Assembly (NCBI GenBank): GCA_041652555.1
Contig: JBAZHE010000014.1
Span: 1 to 34,186 of the forward strand
Length of the DNA: 34,186 nucleotides
Source of the DNA: JBAZHE01 sp041652555
Lineage (GTDB): Bacteria; Patescibacteriota; Patescibacteriia; Patescibacteriales; WJLG01
Direction: 5' to 3'
The stretch's first letter is position 1; every line of letters starts with the position of its first letter. Positions 13,394-19,963 of the stretch are shown piece by piece. The position numbers and the translations under genes are program-made. The notes under the pieces are model-generated. The model was not told the DNA's origin. It ran no database searches and saw only the letters and a list, made by a program, of their open reading frames with translations.

Positions 13394-14152
13394 ATGTCTC
13401 ACTTACTTACAATTATTTTTTATCAGCCAATTTTGAATTTATTAATTTGGCTCTACAATGTTGTTCCCGGCCACGATATTGGTATCGCAATTATTCTTTT
13501 AACAATAATAATTCGCGCCGCTCTTTTACCTTTATCCAAAAAAGCAATTGAGTCCCAAAAATCTTTGCAAGATCTTCAGCCAAAGATGGAAGAACTAAAA
13601 AAGAAATATGCCGACAATAAGCAAGAGTTGGGCAAAGCAACACTAGACCTTTATCGTGAAAATAAAATTAATCCTTTCTCCTCTTGTTTACCGATTTTAA
13701 TTCAACTACCCTTTTTGATTGCGGTTTATCGAGTGTTTATGGCCGGGCTAAAAAACGGTTCAATGGATTTACTTTATTCTTTTGTGCAAAAACCGGAAAC
13801 AATAAACACAATAACCATAGGGTTTTTGGATCTCTCTAAACCAAACTGGGTAATTGCTGTTCTGGCTGGTCTAGCGCAATTCTGGCAGGCCAAAATGATA
13901 ATTACCAAGAAACCGCCGGCTATTGTCATTAAAGATAAAGGCGCTCTGGATGAAAATATGGCTTCAATGATGAATAAACAGATGCTTTATTTTATGCCGG
14001 CCTTAACTGTATTTATCGGTCTATCTCTACCTGGTGGACTTTCTCTCTATTGGCTCGTAGTAACAATAATCACCGCTTTACAACAAGTTCTCATCTTTAA
14101 TAAAATATTAAAAAAACCAGCGCCGGAAAAAGACATCGCGCCGGAAAAATAA
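13394..14152 (+). CDS. yidC: Membrane protein insertase YidC/Oxa1
   Basis: 252 aa, the short form without the large periplasmic domain of proteobacterial YidC. About five TM segments. The conserved groove arginine is R41 (IIIRAALLPLSKK), followed by a cytosolic coiled-coil hairpin (QDLQPKMEELKKKYADNK) and INPFSSCLPILIQLPFLIAVYRV, ending with a Lys-rich tail. It inserts membrane proteins alone or with SecYEG and is probably needed for the many small membrane and pilin proteins encoded nearby. Confidence 0.97.
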   Translation: MSHLLTIIFYQPILNLLIWLYNVVPGHDIGIAIILLTIIIRAALLPLSKKAIESQKSLQDLQPKMEELKKKYADNKQELGKATLDLYRENKINPFSSCLPILIQLPFLIAVYRVFMAGLKNGSMDLLYSFVQKPETINTITIGFLDLSKPNWVIAVLAGLAQFWQAKMIITKKPPAIVIKDKGALDENMASMMNKQMLYFMPALTVFIGLSLPGGLSLYWLVVTIITALQQVLIFNKILKKPAPEKDIAPEK

Positions 14153-14163
14153 TTTTAAACCAT

Positions 14164-14970
14164 ATGTCTGAAACAAAACAAACTTTAAAGTCGTTTGCGA
14201 CTTTATTTAATGAAACTTTAAAAATTTTTAAAACCGACTGGTTACGTTTTGTCAAAATGATTGGTCTGGGAATTTTGGGAATCGTTCCTCTCGCAGTAAT
14301 TTTAGGATTGTTTTTTCTAAACACTATAATATTTAAAAATGCTAACATTATTGGAGCGACTTCAATGATCATCCTCGGGTTCGCTAGCCTGGTTGCAGTT
14401 ATTTTTGCTATCTATATTAGTATTATTTCCAAAATTGGCAGTTTTAATCTTTTAAAAGATAGAACTGAAAAAATTTTAGAAGTATTTAAAAATAGCCGCG
14501 TTAATTTTTGGGGTTTTGTTTGGATATCAATCTTAACCGCAATCTTGGTTATGCTCTGGACAGTGGCTTTTATTATCCCGGGTGTTATTTTTGGCGTTTA
14601 CTATTCTTTGGCAATCTACGCTTTTATTTTTGAAGGCAAGACAGGAATGAGTGCTATTAAAAGAAGTCAAGAATTAATAAAGGATTATTGGTGGGCATTC
14701 CTGGGCCGAATTCTTCTTTTTTCTTTAATAATTATGGCCGGGTACGCGGTGGTGGCAATTATTTTTAGCCTACCAGAATTTGCCATTGCTAAAGGAACAG
14801 CTAGCCAAATTATTTTTAAAAACTTTGCTGACTTAATTGGAGCTTTATTTAGCGCCTTTATTATCACTCCTCTCTATCTAATTTTTTCCAGTCTTATCTA
14901 TAAAAATTTGGTTGCAATTAAGGGTAACACAGTAAAGCAAGAGATTCCTCTGCCAATAGAGAAAGTTTAA
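14164..14970 (+). CDS. Six-TM membrane protein, GPDPase membrane-domain-like
   Basis: 268 aa, about six TM segments (~30-55, 62-88, 113-150 as a hairpin, 172-195, 215-245). The loop IIPGVIFGVYYSLAIYAF followed by GMSAIKRSQELIKDYWW resembles the membrane domain found with glycerophosphoryl diester phosphodiesterases. No catalytic domain is attached. It starts 11 nt after yidC and is the last gene before a strong terminator, so it is probably co-transcribed with yidC. Function unknown. Confidence 0.7.
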   Translation: MSETKQTLKSFATLFNETLKIFKTDWLRFVKMIGLGILGIVPLAVILGLFFLNTIIFKNANIIGATSMIILGFASLVAVIFAIYISIISKIGSFNLLKDRTEKILEVFKNSRVNFWGFVWISILTAILVMLWTVAFIIPGVIFGVYYSLAIYAFIFEGKTGMSAIKRSQELIKDYWWAFLGRILLFSLIIMAGYAVVAIIFSLPEFAIAKGTASQIIFKNFADLIGALFSAFIITPLYLIFSSLIYKNLVAIKGNTVKQEIPLPIEKV

Positions 14971-14990
14971 AAGGTATTTAACAATTTCCA

Positions 14991-15022
14991 AACAATCGCC
15001 AATGAACTGGCGGTTGTTTTTT
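14991..15022 (+). terminator. Terminator of the rpmH-yidC block
   Basis: Perfect 11-bp stem AACAATCGCCA/TGGCGGTTGTT (14991-15001, 15008-15018) followed by TTTTTTTG. Confidence 0.92.
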
Positions 15023-15101
15023 TGTTTGTCTACGCCTTGCTCTTTTTCTTTTTACATGCTAAGAATAAAGGAATTTGAATTATCTTAGCCAGTCATCAGC
15101 A

Positions 15102-15130
15102 TTGACAAAATTATTAAAATGTGCTATTAT
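15102..15130 (+). promoter_or_regulatory. Promoter of the 3D-domain protein gene
   Basis: TTGACA (15102-15107), 17-nt spacer ending TGC, TATTAT (15125-15130). This is a near-ideal sigma-70-type promoter with an extended -10. Leader of about 47 nt. Confidence 0.85.
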
Positions 15131-15183
15131 ATGATGACGTGTAATAAGATAATTCTTAATTACTTTTATTTTAAAACAAATTT

Positions 15184-15771
15184 ATGACTAAATACTTAAT
15201 ATTAGCTAAAAGAATTTTAGAAAAAAACAAAAAGAAAGTAATATTAGCTGTTTTATCTTGGCTTTTAATTAATCTTGTCTTTTCTCCGATTCCAGTTTTA
15301 GCCGATGATAATGAAGATAGAGGTTTTGATATAATTAGCCTTTCAGCTGATATTGGCCAGTATTATCAAGAAAACATCTTAAAAATCTTAAATCCTGAGG
15401 TTTTATTCTTTAAAAACAAAGGAATAAATAATAACCGTTTGCCGGAAAACAACGATTTATTGGTTAATAATACTAAAACTATTGTTTTTACCGCCTATAA
15501 TTCCGAAGTTGGCCAGTGTGATGACTCCCCTTGTATTACCGCTAATGGCTTTAATGTTTGTAAACATGGCGCCGAAGACACTATTGCCATGAATGGTATT
15601 AAATTTGGCACAAAATTGAGGATTCCCGAGCTTTTTGGCGATAAGGTATTTGTAGTGCGTGATCGTATGAATACCCGCTATGACTCTAATAGAGGCGATA
15701 TTTGGATGGTAGAGAAGAAAGATGCCAAAACCTTTGGCGTTAAAATCGCTAAAGTGGAATTCTTACAATAA
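15184..15771 (+). CDS. Secreted 3D-domain (MltA/RlpA-like double-psi barrel) protein
   Basis: 195 aa. N-terminal signal or anchor at ~18-40 (ending PVLADD). The C-terminal half has the 3D-domain pattern: TAYNSEVGQCDDSPCITANG, then DTIAMNGIKFGTKLRIPELFG and the Asp-rich VFVVRDRMNTRYD...GDIWM. In related proteins this barrel is found in murein lytic transglycosylases (MltA) and resuscitation-factor-like proteins. A role in peptidoglycan turnover outside the membrane is inferred. It is a single-gene unit with its own promoter and terminator. Confidence 0.83.
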   Translation: MTKYLILAKRILEKNKKKVILAVLSWLLINLVFSPIPVLADDNEDRGFDIISLSADIGQYYQENILKILNPEVLFFKNKGINNNRLPENNDLLVNNTKTIVFTAYNSEVGQCDDSPCITANGFNVCKHGAEDTIAMNGIKFGTKLRIPELFGDKVFVVRDRMNTRYDSNRGDIWMVEKKDAKTFGVKIAKVEFLQ

Positions 15772-15796
15772 GACTCATTAAATTATAGATACACGA

Positions 15797-15825
15797 CAAA
15801 GGCAAGGGTAAACCCCTTGCCTTTG
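15797..15825 (+). terminator. Hairpin downstream of the 3D-domain gene
   Basis: Perfect 12-bp stem CAAAGGCAAGGG/CCCTTGCCTTTG (15797-15808, 15814-15825). The tail GTTTGTGGGTTTGG is only moderately T-rich. Confidence 0.7.
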
Positions 15826-15883
15826 GTTTGTGGGTTTGGTAAGATAAAATTATCAATTTTCAATGATTAATCTTTGTTGGGGG

Positions 15884-15988
15884 GTGCCATAGTTCCGGTA
15901 CTCCGGACTGTGGCACTCTATTTGCAAATCTTTTTTTCTATAATGTTTTGCGTGTTGGGTTCCACAGCCCTTCGGGATTATGGAACCC
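15884..15988. repeat. Pair of palindromic hairpins upstream of tRNA-Cys, related to family 2
   Basis: The first hairpin (15884-15916) pairs GTGCCA with TGGCAC and has an inner CCGG-TACT-CCGG. The second (15957-15988) pairs GGGTTCCA with TGGAACCC and has an inner CCCTTCGGG. The inner CCGG/TACT unit, read on minus as CCGG-AGTA-CCGG followed by CACCCCC, resembles the first hairpin of family 2. Confidence 0.65.
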
Positions 15989-16012
15989 CCTCAGAAGAAT
16001 AATACGAAGATT

Positions 16013-16083
16013 GGTCTGGTCGCCAAGTGGTAAGGCAAGGGTCTGCAAAACCCTTATCGCGGGTTCGATTCCCACCCAGACCT
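16013..16083 (+). tRNA. tRNA-Cys(GCA)
   Basis: Acceptor GGTCTGG/CCAGACC, anticodon loop CTGCAAA giving GCA, T arm GGGTTCGATTCCC. No encoded CCA. Confidence 0.95.
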
Positions 16084-16111
16084 CAAAAGAAAATCTCAAA
16101 TCTAAATTTTA

Positions 16112-16147
16112 AAAACAAAAGTCCACAATACAGTGGACTTTTGTTTT
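16112..16147 (+). terminator. Long hairpin after tRNA-Cys (terminator; first GTCCAC inverted repeat)
   Basis: Perfect 15-bp stem AAAACAAAAGTCCAC/GTGGACTTTTGTTTT (16112-16126, 16133-16147). It probably ends the tRNA-Cys transcript. The core AAGTCCAC...GTGGACTT recurs twice downstream. Confidence 0.75.
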
Positions 16148-16172
16148 ATAAAAATAAAGTTTGTTAAATACA

Positions 16173-16271
16173 CCAAAGTCCACAGTAGCGTGGACTTTGG
16201 ATGTGTAAAACTGTGGATAACGTGTGTTTTAGGTGGATAACTAAACGACCTCTGTCCACGGTAGTGTGGAC
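16173..16271. repeat. Two further AAAGTCCAC...GTGGACTTT inverted repeats around DnaA boxes
   Basis: CCAAAGTCCAC/GTGGACTTTGG (16173-16183, 16190-16200) and GTCCAC/GTGGAC (16254-16259, 16266-16271). Between them lie TGTGGATAA (16212-16220, complement of TTATCCACA, a perfect DnaA box) and GGTGGATAA (16232-16240, one mismatch). The boxes are exactly 20 bp apart in the same orientation. The gene-free region here runs from 16084 to 16876. Confidence 0.7.
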
Positions 16272-16370
16272 TTTCGCAGTGGAAAAGTTGTTATGTATAA
16301 AATTTGTATACACTTTTTTGGCTTACTTTAAATATAAACCAATTCTCTAATTTGTTTTTTTGCCATATCA

Positions 16371-16399
16371 TTGACGTGTTTTTTAAAGCGTGATATGAT
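16371..16399 (+). promoter_or_regulatory. Strong promoter facing a non-coding region
   Basis: TTGACG (16371-16376), 17-nt spacer ending TGA, TATGAT (16394-16399). No coding frame follows until 16877. Confidence 0.75.
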
Positions 16400-16405
16400 A
16401 TATAC

Positions 16406-16800
16406 AGGTAGTTATTTTATAAATTTCTGAATCTGGTTTTTATAAGCAAGCCTTGTTCTTTCTTTCTAGTTCTTTAAAATTTAAAGAGAAATTTTCCTTA
16501 CCCATTATCTAGGGAAAATCTCTTTGCTTTCTACTTACTTTAATTGACTGAATTCGACGCAGTCACTAAAAACAAAAACAAAAAAAAGTAGGACACGAAC
16601 TCAAAAAAATTGTCTTACAAAAAGCAGGGTAGAAAGCGGCACTATAAAGTCGAAAATAGGGCAATAAAAACCCTGAAATCAAATTCACTCAAAAAGAGTA
16701 AGAAAATTTAATTTTAGGGATGAGGCTTAGAGCCGAATCTATTAATTATATAAATATTAGAGATCGTTGCACTAAGCCTTTTATCTTCTCTAAGTAGTAT
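16406..16800 (+). ncRNA. Candidate structured non-coding RNA or long leader
   Basis: Downstream of the promoter at 16371-16399 I find no coding frame on either strand, but several stem-loops. AAAGAGA-ATTTTCC pairs with GGAAAATCTCTTT (16483-16525). TGACTG pairs with CAGTCA (16547-16565 area). GTAGGACA pairs with TGTCTTAC (about 16590-16620). AGGCTTAG pairs with CTAAGCCT (about 16724-16780), followed by TTTTATCTTCTCT. It contains no RNase P, SRP or tRNA-like 3' motifs that I can recognise. Its 3' end is uncertain; it may end after the first hairpin (~16530) or continue towards 16800. Confidence 0.35.
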
Positions 16801-16828
16801 TGACAACTTTGATACTTTATGTTATCTT
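16800..16828 (+). promoter_or_regulatory. Promoter of the lipoprotein gene
   Basis: TTGACA (16800-16805), 17-nt spacer ending TGT, TATCTT (16823-16828). Leader of ~40 nt ending in GAAAGGGG ahead of the ATG at 16877. Confidence 0.65.
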
Positions 16829-16876
16829 TATAATACATCTTATCGAACCTTGAAACAATTTTAGAAAGGGGCTTCT

Positions 16877-17395
16877 ATGCCTAATTTAATTAAGTTACTT
16901 TCATTTTTATTTATTGTTTTTTTAACAGGATGTTCCTCTAGTTTTTTAGGAACTAACAAAAATGAATGGGATACCGCTCTTAACCACATTGAAGATGCCA
17001 ATGGCTTAGACCACAGCGGTAGCCTCTACGAAAGGCAAAACAGGATTAACCGTTTAGAACTGGACACAAGGAATATTTCAGTTAACAAAAGGGGTTATGA
17101 GGTGATTTTTTACAATGAATCACCTTTGCCTGCACAGTTTGAAGTACGGTATCCAGGATTTTTCTCCGGCCTTTCACTGCCAATCAGACGGCACTCTATC
17201 GGTGGCGATACTATTCTGACTGACACCTTAATGTCGGGGGTTTATGAGGTGCAAATTTCTAGCACTTATAAAGACACGACAAAGGTACTCAAAGTCTACG
17301 CAGCTCCATCTTGGGAGTGTCATGCAAAAAAGCATGTTTACGGGTCAACTGGACTCGTAACGCTTTATAAGTTTAGAAAAAATAGATATCGTTAA
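16877..17395 (+). CDS. Putative lipoprotein of unknown function
   Basis: 172 aa. Signal peptide with a classical lipobox (FLTGC, Cys19) followed by SSS, so it should be lipidated and membrane-anchored. The mature part has no recognised domain. Segments such as GYEVIFYNESPLPAQFEVRY and GVYEVQISSTY suggest a beta-rich fold. A good ribosome binding site (AAAGGGG) lies 8 nt upstream. It is a single-gene unit with its own promoter and a bidirectional terminator shared with the pilin array. The long regulatory region upstream and Arg/Trp-rich composition set it apart from neighbours and could indicate transfer, but this is weak. Confidence 0.8.
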   Translation: MPNLIKLLSFLFIVFLTGCSSSFLGTNKNEWDTALNHIEDANGLDHSGSLYERQNRINRLELDTRNISVNKRGYEVIFYNESPLPAQFEVRYPGFFSGLSLPIRRHSIGGDTILTDTLMSGVYEVQISSTYKDTTKVLKVYAAPSWECHAKKHVYGSTGLVTLYKFRKNRYR

Positions 17396-17414
17396 AAGTT
17401 TCGGAATAAAACAA

Positions 17415-17445
17415 AAAAGGAGATGTTTAAAAAACATCTCCTTTT
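17415..17445. terminator. Bidirectional terminator between the lipoprotein and the pilin array
   Basis: Perfect 14-bp stem AAAAGGAGATGTTT/AAACATCTCCTTTT (17415-17428, 17432-17445) with A/T runs on both sides. Confidence 0.85.
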
Positions 17446-17467
17446 AAAATTGGATTATATTTTTTAT

Positions 17468-17869
17468 TTAGCCATACGTAACGTCATTTAAAGAGTTGAA
17501 GACAAAGGCGGTGATAATATAGGCGGCAATAACAATAGTTAGCCCGACAATGGAAGTAAAAATTATACCCTTGGCCTTAGAAACCTTGGCTTCATCACCT
17601 TGAGCGGTCATCCAAACAAAGCCAGCATAAATTAACAAGCTTACAAATATAATTCCAAGAAGACCAAGTAAAACTGAAATAATAATAGCGACCGTTCCGC
17701 TTACTGAAGCCTCAGAGTTAATACCAGAAGCGGACAGAAAGGCGTTTTCTTGAGCTTCTGTAGCGTCTATATTATTACTGGGTGTTTGAGCGCTAGCGTT
17801 AAGGGTAAAAAACAAAAAGCTTAACGTGATAAAAATGGAGAGAGTAATCGAAATAATATATTTTTTCAT
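17468..17869 (-). CDS. VirB2/TrbC-like pilin, array member 6
   Basis: 133 aa from the ATG at 17869. Signal peptide 1-27 (ending NASAQ), a ~30-residue variable ectodomain, TM1 (~52-78), the array motif YAGFVWMTAQGDEAKVSKAKGI, and TM2 (~100-125). The upstream extension of the frame lacks signal-peptide logic and overlaps the neighbour, so 17869 is preferred. It starts 4 nt after the stop of array member 5. Two-helix pilins of this type polymerise into conjugative or uptake pili in type IV secretion systems. A pilus function here is inferred, and no assembly ATPase is in the window. Confidence 0.8.
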   Translation of the reverse strand: MKKYIISITLSIFITLSFLFFTLNASAQTPSNNIDATEAQENAFLSASGINSEASVSGTVAIIISVLLGLLGIIFVSLLIYAGFVWMTAQGDEAKVSKAKGIIFTSIVGLTIVIAAYIITAFVFNSLNDVTYG

Positions 17870-17873
17870 AAAT

Positions 17874-18286
17874 TTAATGAATAATTTTGCTAACAACATT
17901 ATAGATAGCCCAAGCGCTAGTTAAAACAATTAAGCCGATAATGCAATTTTTTATTATTGTTTGAGCTTTACTCACTTTAGCTTCTTCACCTTGTGCAGTC
18001 ATCCAGATAAAACCAGCGTAAATTATCAAACAAACAAAAATTATCCCAAGAAAACCTAAGGCAACATTAACCACTGTGCCAATGATTGTGGAAACGGAAG
18101 TTTCATTGGCTTTAGCAAAACCGGCGCCATTTTCTCCAGCAACAGTATCTAAGTTTTTTATAAGTGGGTTGGGGGTTGTTTCGCCTTCGGCGCTGGCAAA
18201 ATTATTTCCGGCAAAAATTAATGTCGGCAAAATTAAAATAGTTAGCAAAACAGCTAAATAAAGATTTTTTTAATAAAATTTTTCAT
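17874..18286 (-). pseudogene. VirB2/TrbC-like pilin, array member 5, with frameshift in the signal peptide
   Basis: From TTG 18248 a frame of 124 aa is open: a hydrophobic signal part (LTILILPTLIFAG...FASAEG), TM1, the motif YAGFIWMTAQGEEAKVSKAQ and TM2. The natural start appears to be ATG 18286, which reads MKNFIKKIFI then stop. It is out of frame by one base with the rest. The break lies at an A7 run (plus-strand T run 18265-18271). One added A would give MKNFIKKNLYLAVLLTILIL, a normal signal peptide. It may be a sequencing or assembly indel, a slippage site, or a real disruption; a functional TTG start is also possible. The rest of the gene is intact. Confidence 0.65.
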
Positions 18287-18300
18287 GATAGTATTGGGAA

Positions 18301-18353
18301 CACACACCCCGTCTTGGAGTACCAAGCCACCCCTCTTCTTAGAGGGGATTAAT
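18301..18353 (+). repeat. Two-hairpin dispersed repeat (family 2), copy 3
   Basis: CACACACCCCGT, then CTTGG-AGTA-CCAAG, then CCCCTC-TTCTTA-GAGGGG-ATTAAT. It lies 14 nt upstream of the ATG at 18286. Confidence 0.9.
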
Positions 18354-18358
18354 TTATT

Positions 18359-18784
18359 TTAAGCTCCTTGTATGGTTTTTTGGCTTAAGGCGTTTATTAC
18401 AAACCAGCTAATGGCGTAGGCGGAGGTAATTATAATTATGCCGATAATCGCAGCCACGATTATTTTTTTGGCTTTCTCCACTTGCTCTTCCTTGCCTTGG
18501 TCGGTCATCCAAAGAAAACCGCCGTAAATCATCAACAAAAGAAAGATTACGCCAAGAAAAGATAGAGAAAATTTGATAATATCAGAAATGTTTTTGTAAA
18601 TATTAACCTCTTTTTTAATATTATATCCGGCGCGAGAAGCGGCTGTATCAAGAGGGTCTGTGCTAGGACCATCGCTTACTTTAAAAGCGTCTTCAAGATT
18701 TTGCGCGTGCGCATTTAAGGCCGGAACTGTTAAAAGCAGTAAGGCAAAAAAAATAAAAAAACAAATTGTGGATATTTTTTTCAT
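18359..18784 (-). CDS. VirB2/TrbC-like pilin, array member 4
   Basis: 141 aa from the ATG at 18784. Signal peptide 1-27 (ending NAHAQ), ectodomain of ~35 residues, TM1, the motif YGGFLWMTDQGKEEQVEKAKKI, and TM2 with IIGIIIITSAYAIS. The frame runs upstream to 18826 through a family-2 repeat, so 18784 is preferred. It shares the distinctive WMTDQGKEEQVEKAKKII with member 3, suggesting a recent duplication of these two. Secreted or membrane pilin role inferred. Confidence 0.8.
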   Translation of the reverse strand: MKKISTICFFIFFALLLLTVPALNAHAQNLEDAFKVSDGPSTDPLDTAASRAGYNIKKEVNIYKNISDIIKFSLSFLGVIFLLLMIYGGFLWMTDQGKEEQVEKAKKIIVAAIIGIIIITSAYAISWFVINALSQKTIQGA

Positions 18785-18803
18785 TATAATAGTTTTTAAA
18801 AGA

Positions 18804-18847
18804 AACCCACCCCACCCTTCGGGCACCCCTCCCGAAGAGGGGAATTA
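18804..18847 (+). repeat. Short variant of the family-2 repeat, copy 4
   Basis: ACCCACCCCA-CCCTTCGGG-CACCCCTCCCGAAGAGGGGAATTAA. The first hairpin has become CCC-TTC-GGG; the second (CCCCTC...GAGGGG) is retained. It is about 20 nt upstream of the ATG at 18784. Confidence 0.8.
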
Positions 18848-18850
18848 ACA

Positions 18851-19183
18851 CTATTGTGTTATGCTGGCAGGAACAAGAGTGGAAGCGATTAAATAGCTGA
18901 TGGCGTAAGCGGATAAGGTGATGGCCAGACCGATAGAACTGTTAATAATTATTTTTTTGGCTTTTTCTACTTGCTCCTCTTTGCCCTGATCAGTCATCCA
19001 AAGCCAACCGCCGTAAAAAATCAAAATAAAAAAAACAATACCAAGCAAGCCTAAAACAACGCCAATTAACTGGCCAACGCCACCAAAAAGAGTTTCCGGA
19101 CCGCTGAATATTTTTTGAGCGGCATGGCCGGTTTGCTCGGCCGTGGTTTTTATTCCGCTATGTTCTAAAAAAGAATAGGCCAT
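18851..19183 (-). CDS. VirB2/TrbC-like pilin, array member 3, no signal peptide
   Basis: 110 aa from ATG 19183. Unlike the others it has no N-terminal signal peptide; it begins MAYSFLEHSGIKTTAEQTG. The two helices and the motif YGGWLWMTDQGKEEQVEKAKKI are intact. It may be inserted through TM1 without cleavage, or be an accessory rather than a major pilin. An alternative ATG at 19204 adds only MYFILNP and lies at the edge of the inverted repeat. The left arm of the 106-bp inverted repeat lies directly upstream. Confidence 0.75.
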   Translation of the reverse strand: MAYSFLEHSGIKTTAEQTGHAAQKIFSGPETLFGGVGQLIGVVLGLLGIVFFILIFYGGWLWMTDQGKEEQVEKAKKIIINSSIGLAITLSAYAISYLIASTLVPASITQ

Positions 19184-19203
19184 TGGGTTTAATATAAAAT
19201 ACA

Positions 19204-19309
19204 AAATATAAAATAATTAAACAATGCTAAATATTTAATATAAATTTGCGTAAGTGCTTGTTTTTATATTATTTATTAATTATTGTTTTGATATTCTATA
19301 TTCTATATT
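19204..19309. repeat. Left arm of a ~106-bp inverted repeat flanking a pilin gene
   Basis: 19263-19309 (47 nt, from TTTATATTATTTATTAATTA to TTCTATATTCTATATT) is an exact reverse complement of 19757-19803. The outer part (19204-19250, AATATAAAATAATTAAACAAT and AAATATTTAATATA) matches the reverse complement of ~19815-19862 with few mismatches. Confidence 0.85.
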
Positions 19310-19316
19310 AGATATT

Positions 19317-19736
19317 TTAAGAAGCGTTTGTGAGGTTGTTGCCGATGAAGGCGGTGATGGCGTAGGCGGCAAGAACTATTATTAAACCGGTAACGGCGGC
19401 GATCATTGTTTGCTTAGCTTTATCTATTTCCGCTTCATTGCCCTGGGCCATCATCCAACGCCAACCGGCAACAAGGATTAAAACAAAGAAGACAATACCC
19501 AAAAACGATAGAACAACACCGATAATTCGGCCAATAGTAATCTGGGGGGATTCTTGTTTTAAGGCATCACCCACTCTTACTCCTTCGCCATTAATAGTTG
19601 ATTCTGTCTTTAGGGTTTCATCCAGACCAAAATTACCGAAATCTTGGGCACTAACCGGCAGGGCGGTAAAAAATAAAAAGGCCAACATAAAAGCGACCGA
19701 AAAAATAGATATTCTTTTTAAATAAAGAGGAAACAT
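19317..19736 (-). CDS. VirB2/TrbC-like pilin, array member 2, flanked by inverted repeats
   Basis: 139 aa from ATG 19736. Signal peptide ~1-30 (ending PVSAQ), a longer ectodomain, TM1 (IIGVVLSFLGIVFFVLILVAG), the motif variant GWRWMMAQGNEAEIDKAKQT and TM2 (VTGLIIVLAAYAITAFIG). The frame extends upstream to 19778 through the inverted repeat; 19736 is the better start. The whole gene lies between the two arms of the 106-bp inverted repeat, so it could be a movable or invertible unit. Pilin role inferred from the family architecture. Confidence 0.8.
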   Translation of the reverse strand: MFPLYLKRISIFSVAFMLAFLFFTALPVSAQDFGNFGLDETLKTESTINGEGVRVGDALKQESPQITIGRIIGVVLSFLGIVFFVLILVAGWRWMMAQGNEAEIDKAKQTMIAAVTGLIIVLAAYAITAFIGNNLTNAS

Positions 19737-19756
19737 AACTTTAATACATAATATAA

Positions 19757-19862
19757 AATATAGAATATAGAATATCAAAACAATAATTAATAAATAATAT
19801 AAAGACAGATTAATTTATATATTAAATATTTGATATTGTTTAATTATTTTATATTCTATATT
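19757..19862. repeat. Right arm of the ~106-bp inverted repeat flanking a pilin gene
   Basis: See the left arm at 19204-19309; the order of segments is mirrored so that the repeats are truly inverted. It contains tandem TATAGAATATAGAATAT. A 13-nt piece of the same sequence (AATATTTGATATT) occurs again at 20464-20476, upstream of array member 1. Confidence 0.85.
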
Positions 19863-19914
19863 GAATATTACTTTTTACTGCTCTGAACGCGAAAATTTTC
19901 TCGTCCAAGGCAGT

Positions 19915-19935
19915 GGGCTTAAGAGACTTAAGCCC
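19915..19935 (-). terminator. Stem-loop downstream of pilin array member 1
   Basis: Perfect 9-bp stem GGGCTTAAG/CTTAAGCCC with an AGA loop, 29-49 nt past the stop. There is no T tract, so it may protect the 3' end of an abundant pilin message or partly terminate it. Confidence 0.55.
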
Positions 19936-19963
19936 AAAGTTTCCCAAAGCCGGCTTCAGGAAA

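Noticed and set aside
16540..16780. Possible tmRNA: GAATTCGACGCAGTC resembles the conserved 5' TTCGACG and GGCTTAGAGCC resembles the region after the tag
   Set aside because: There is no tRNA-like 3' end with GGTTCRANTCC and CCA, no tag frame ending in an ALAA-like sequence, and no complementary 5' G-rich acceptor strand.
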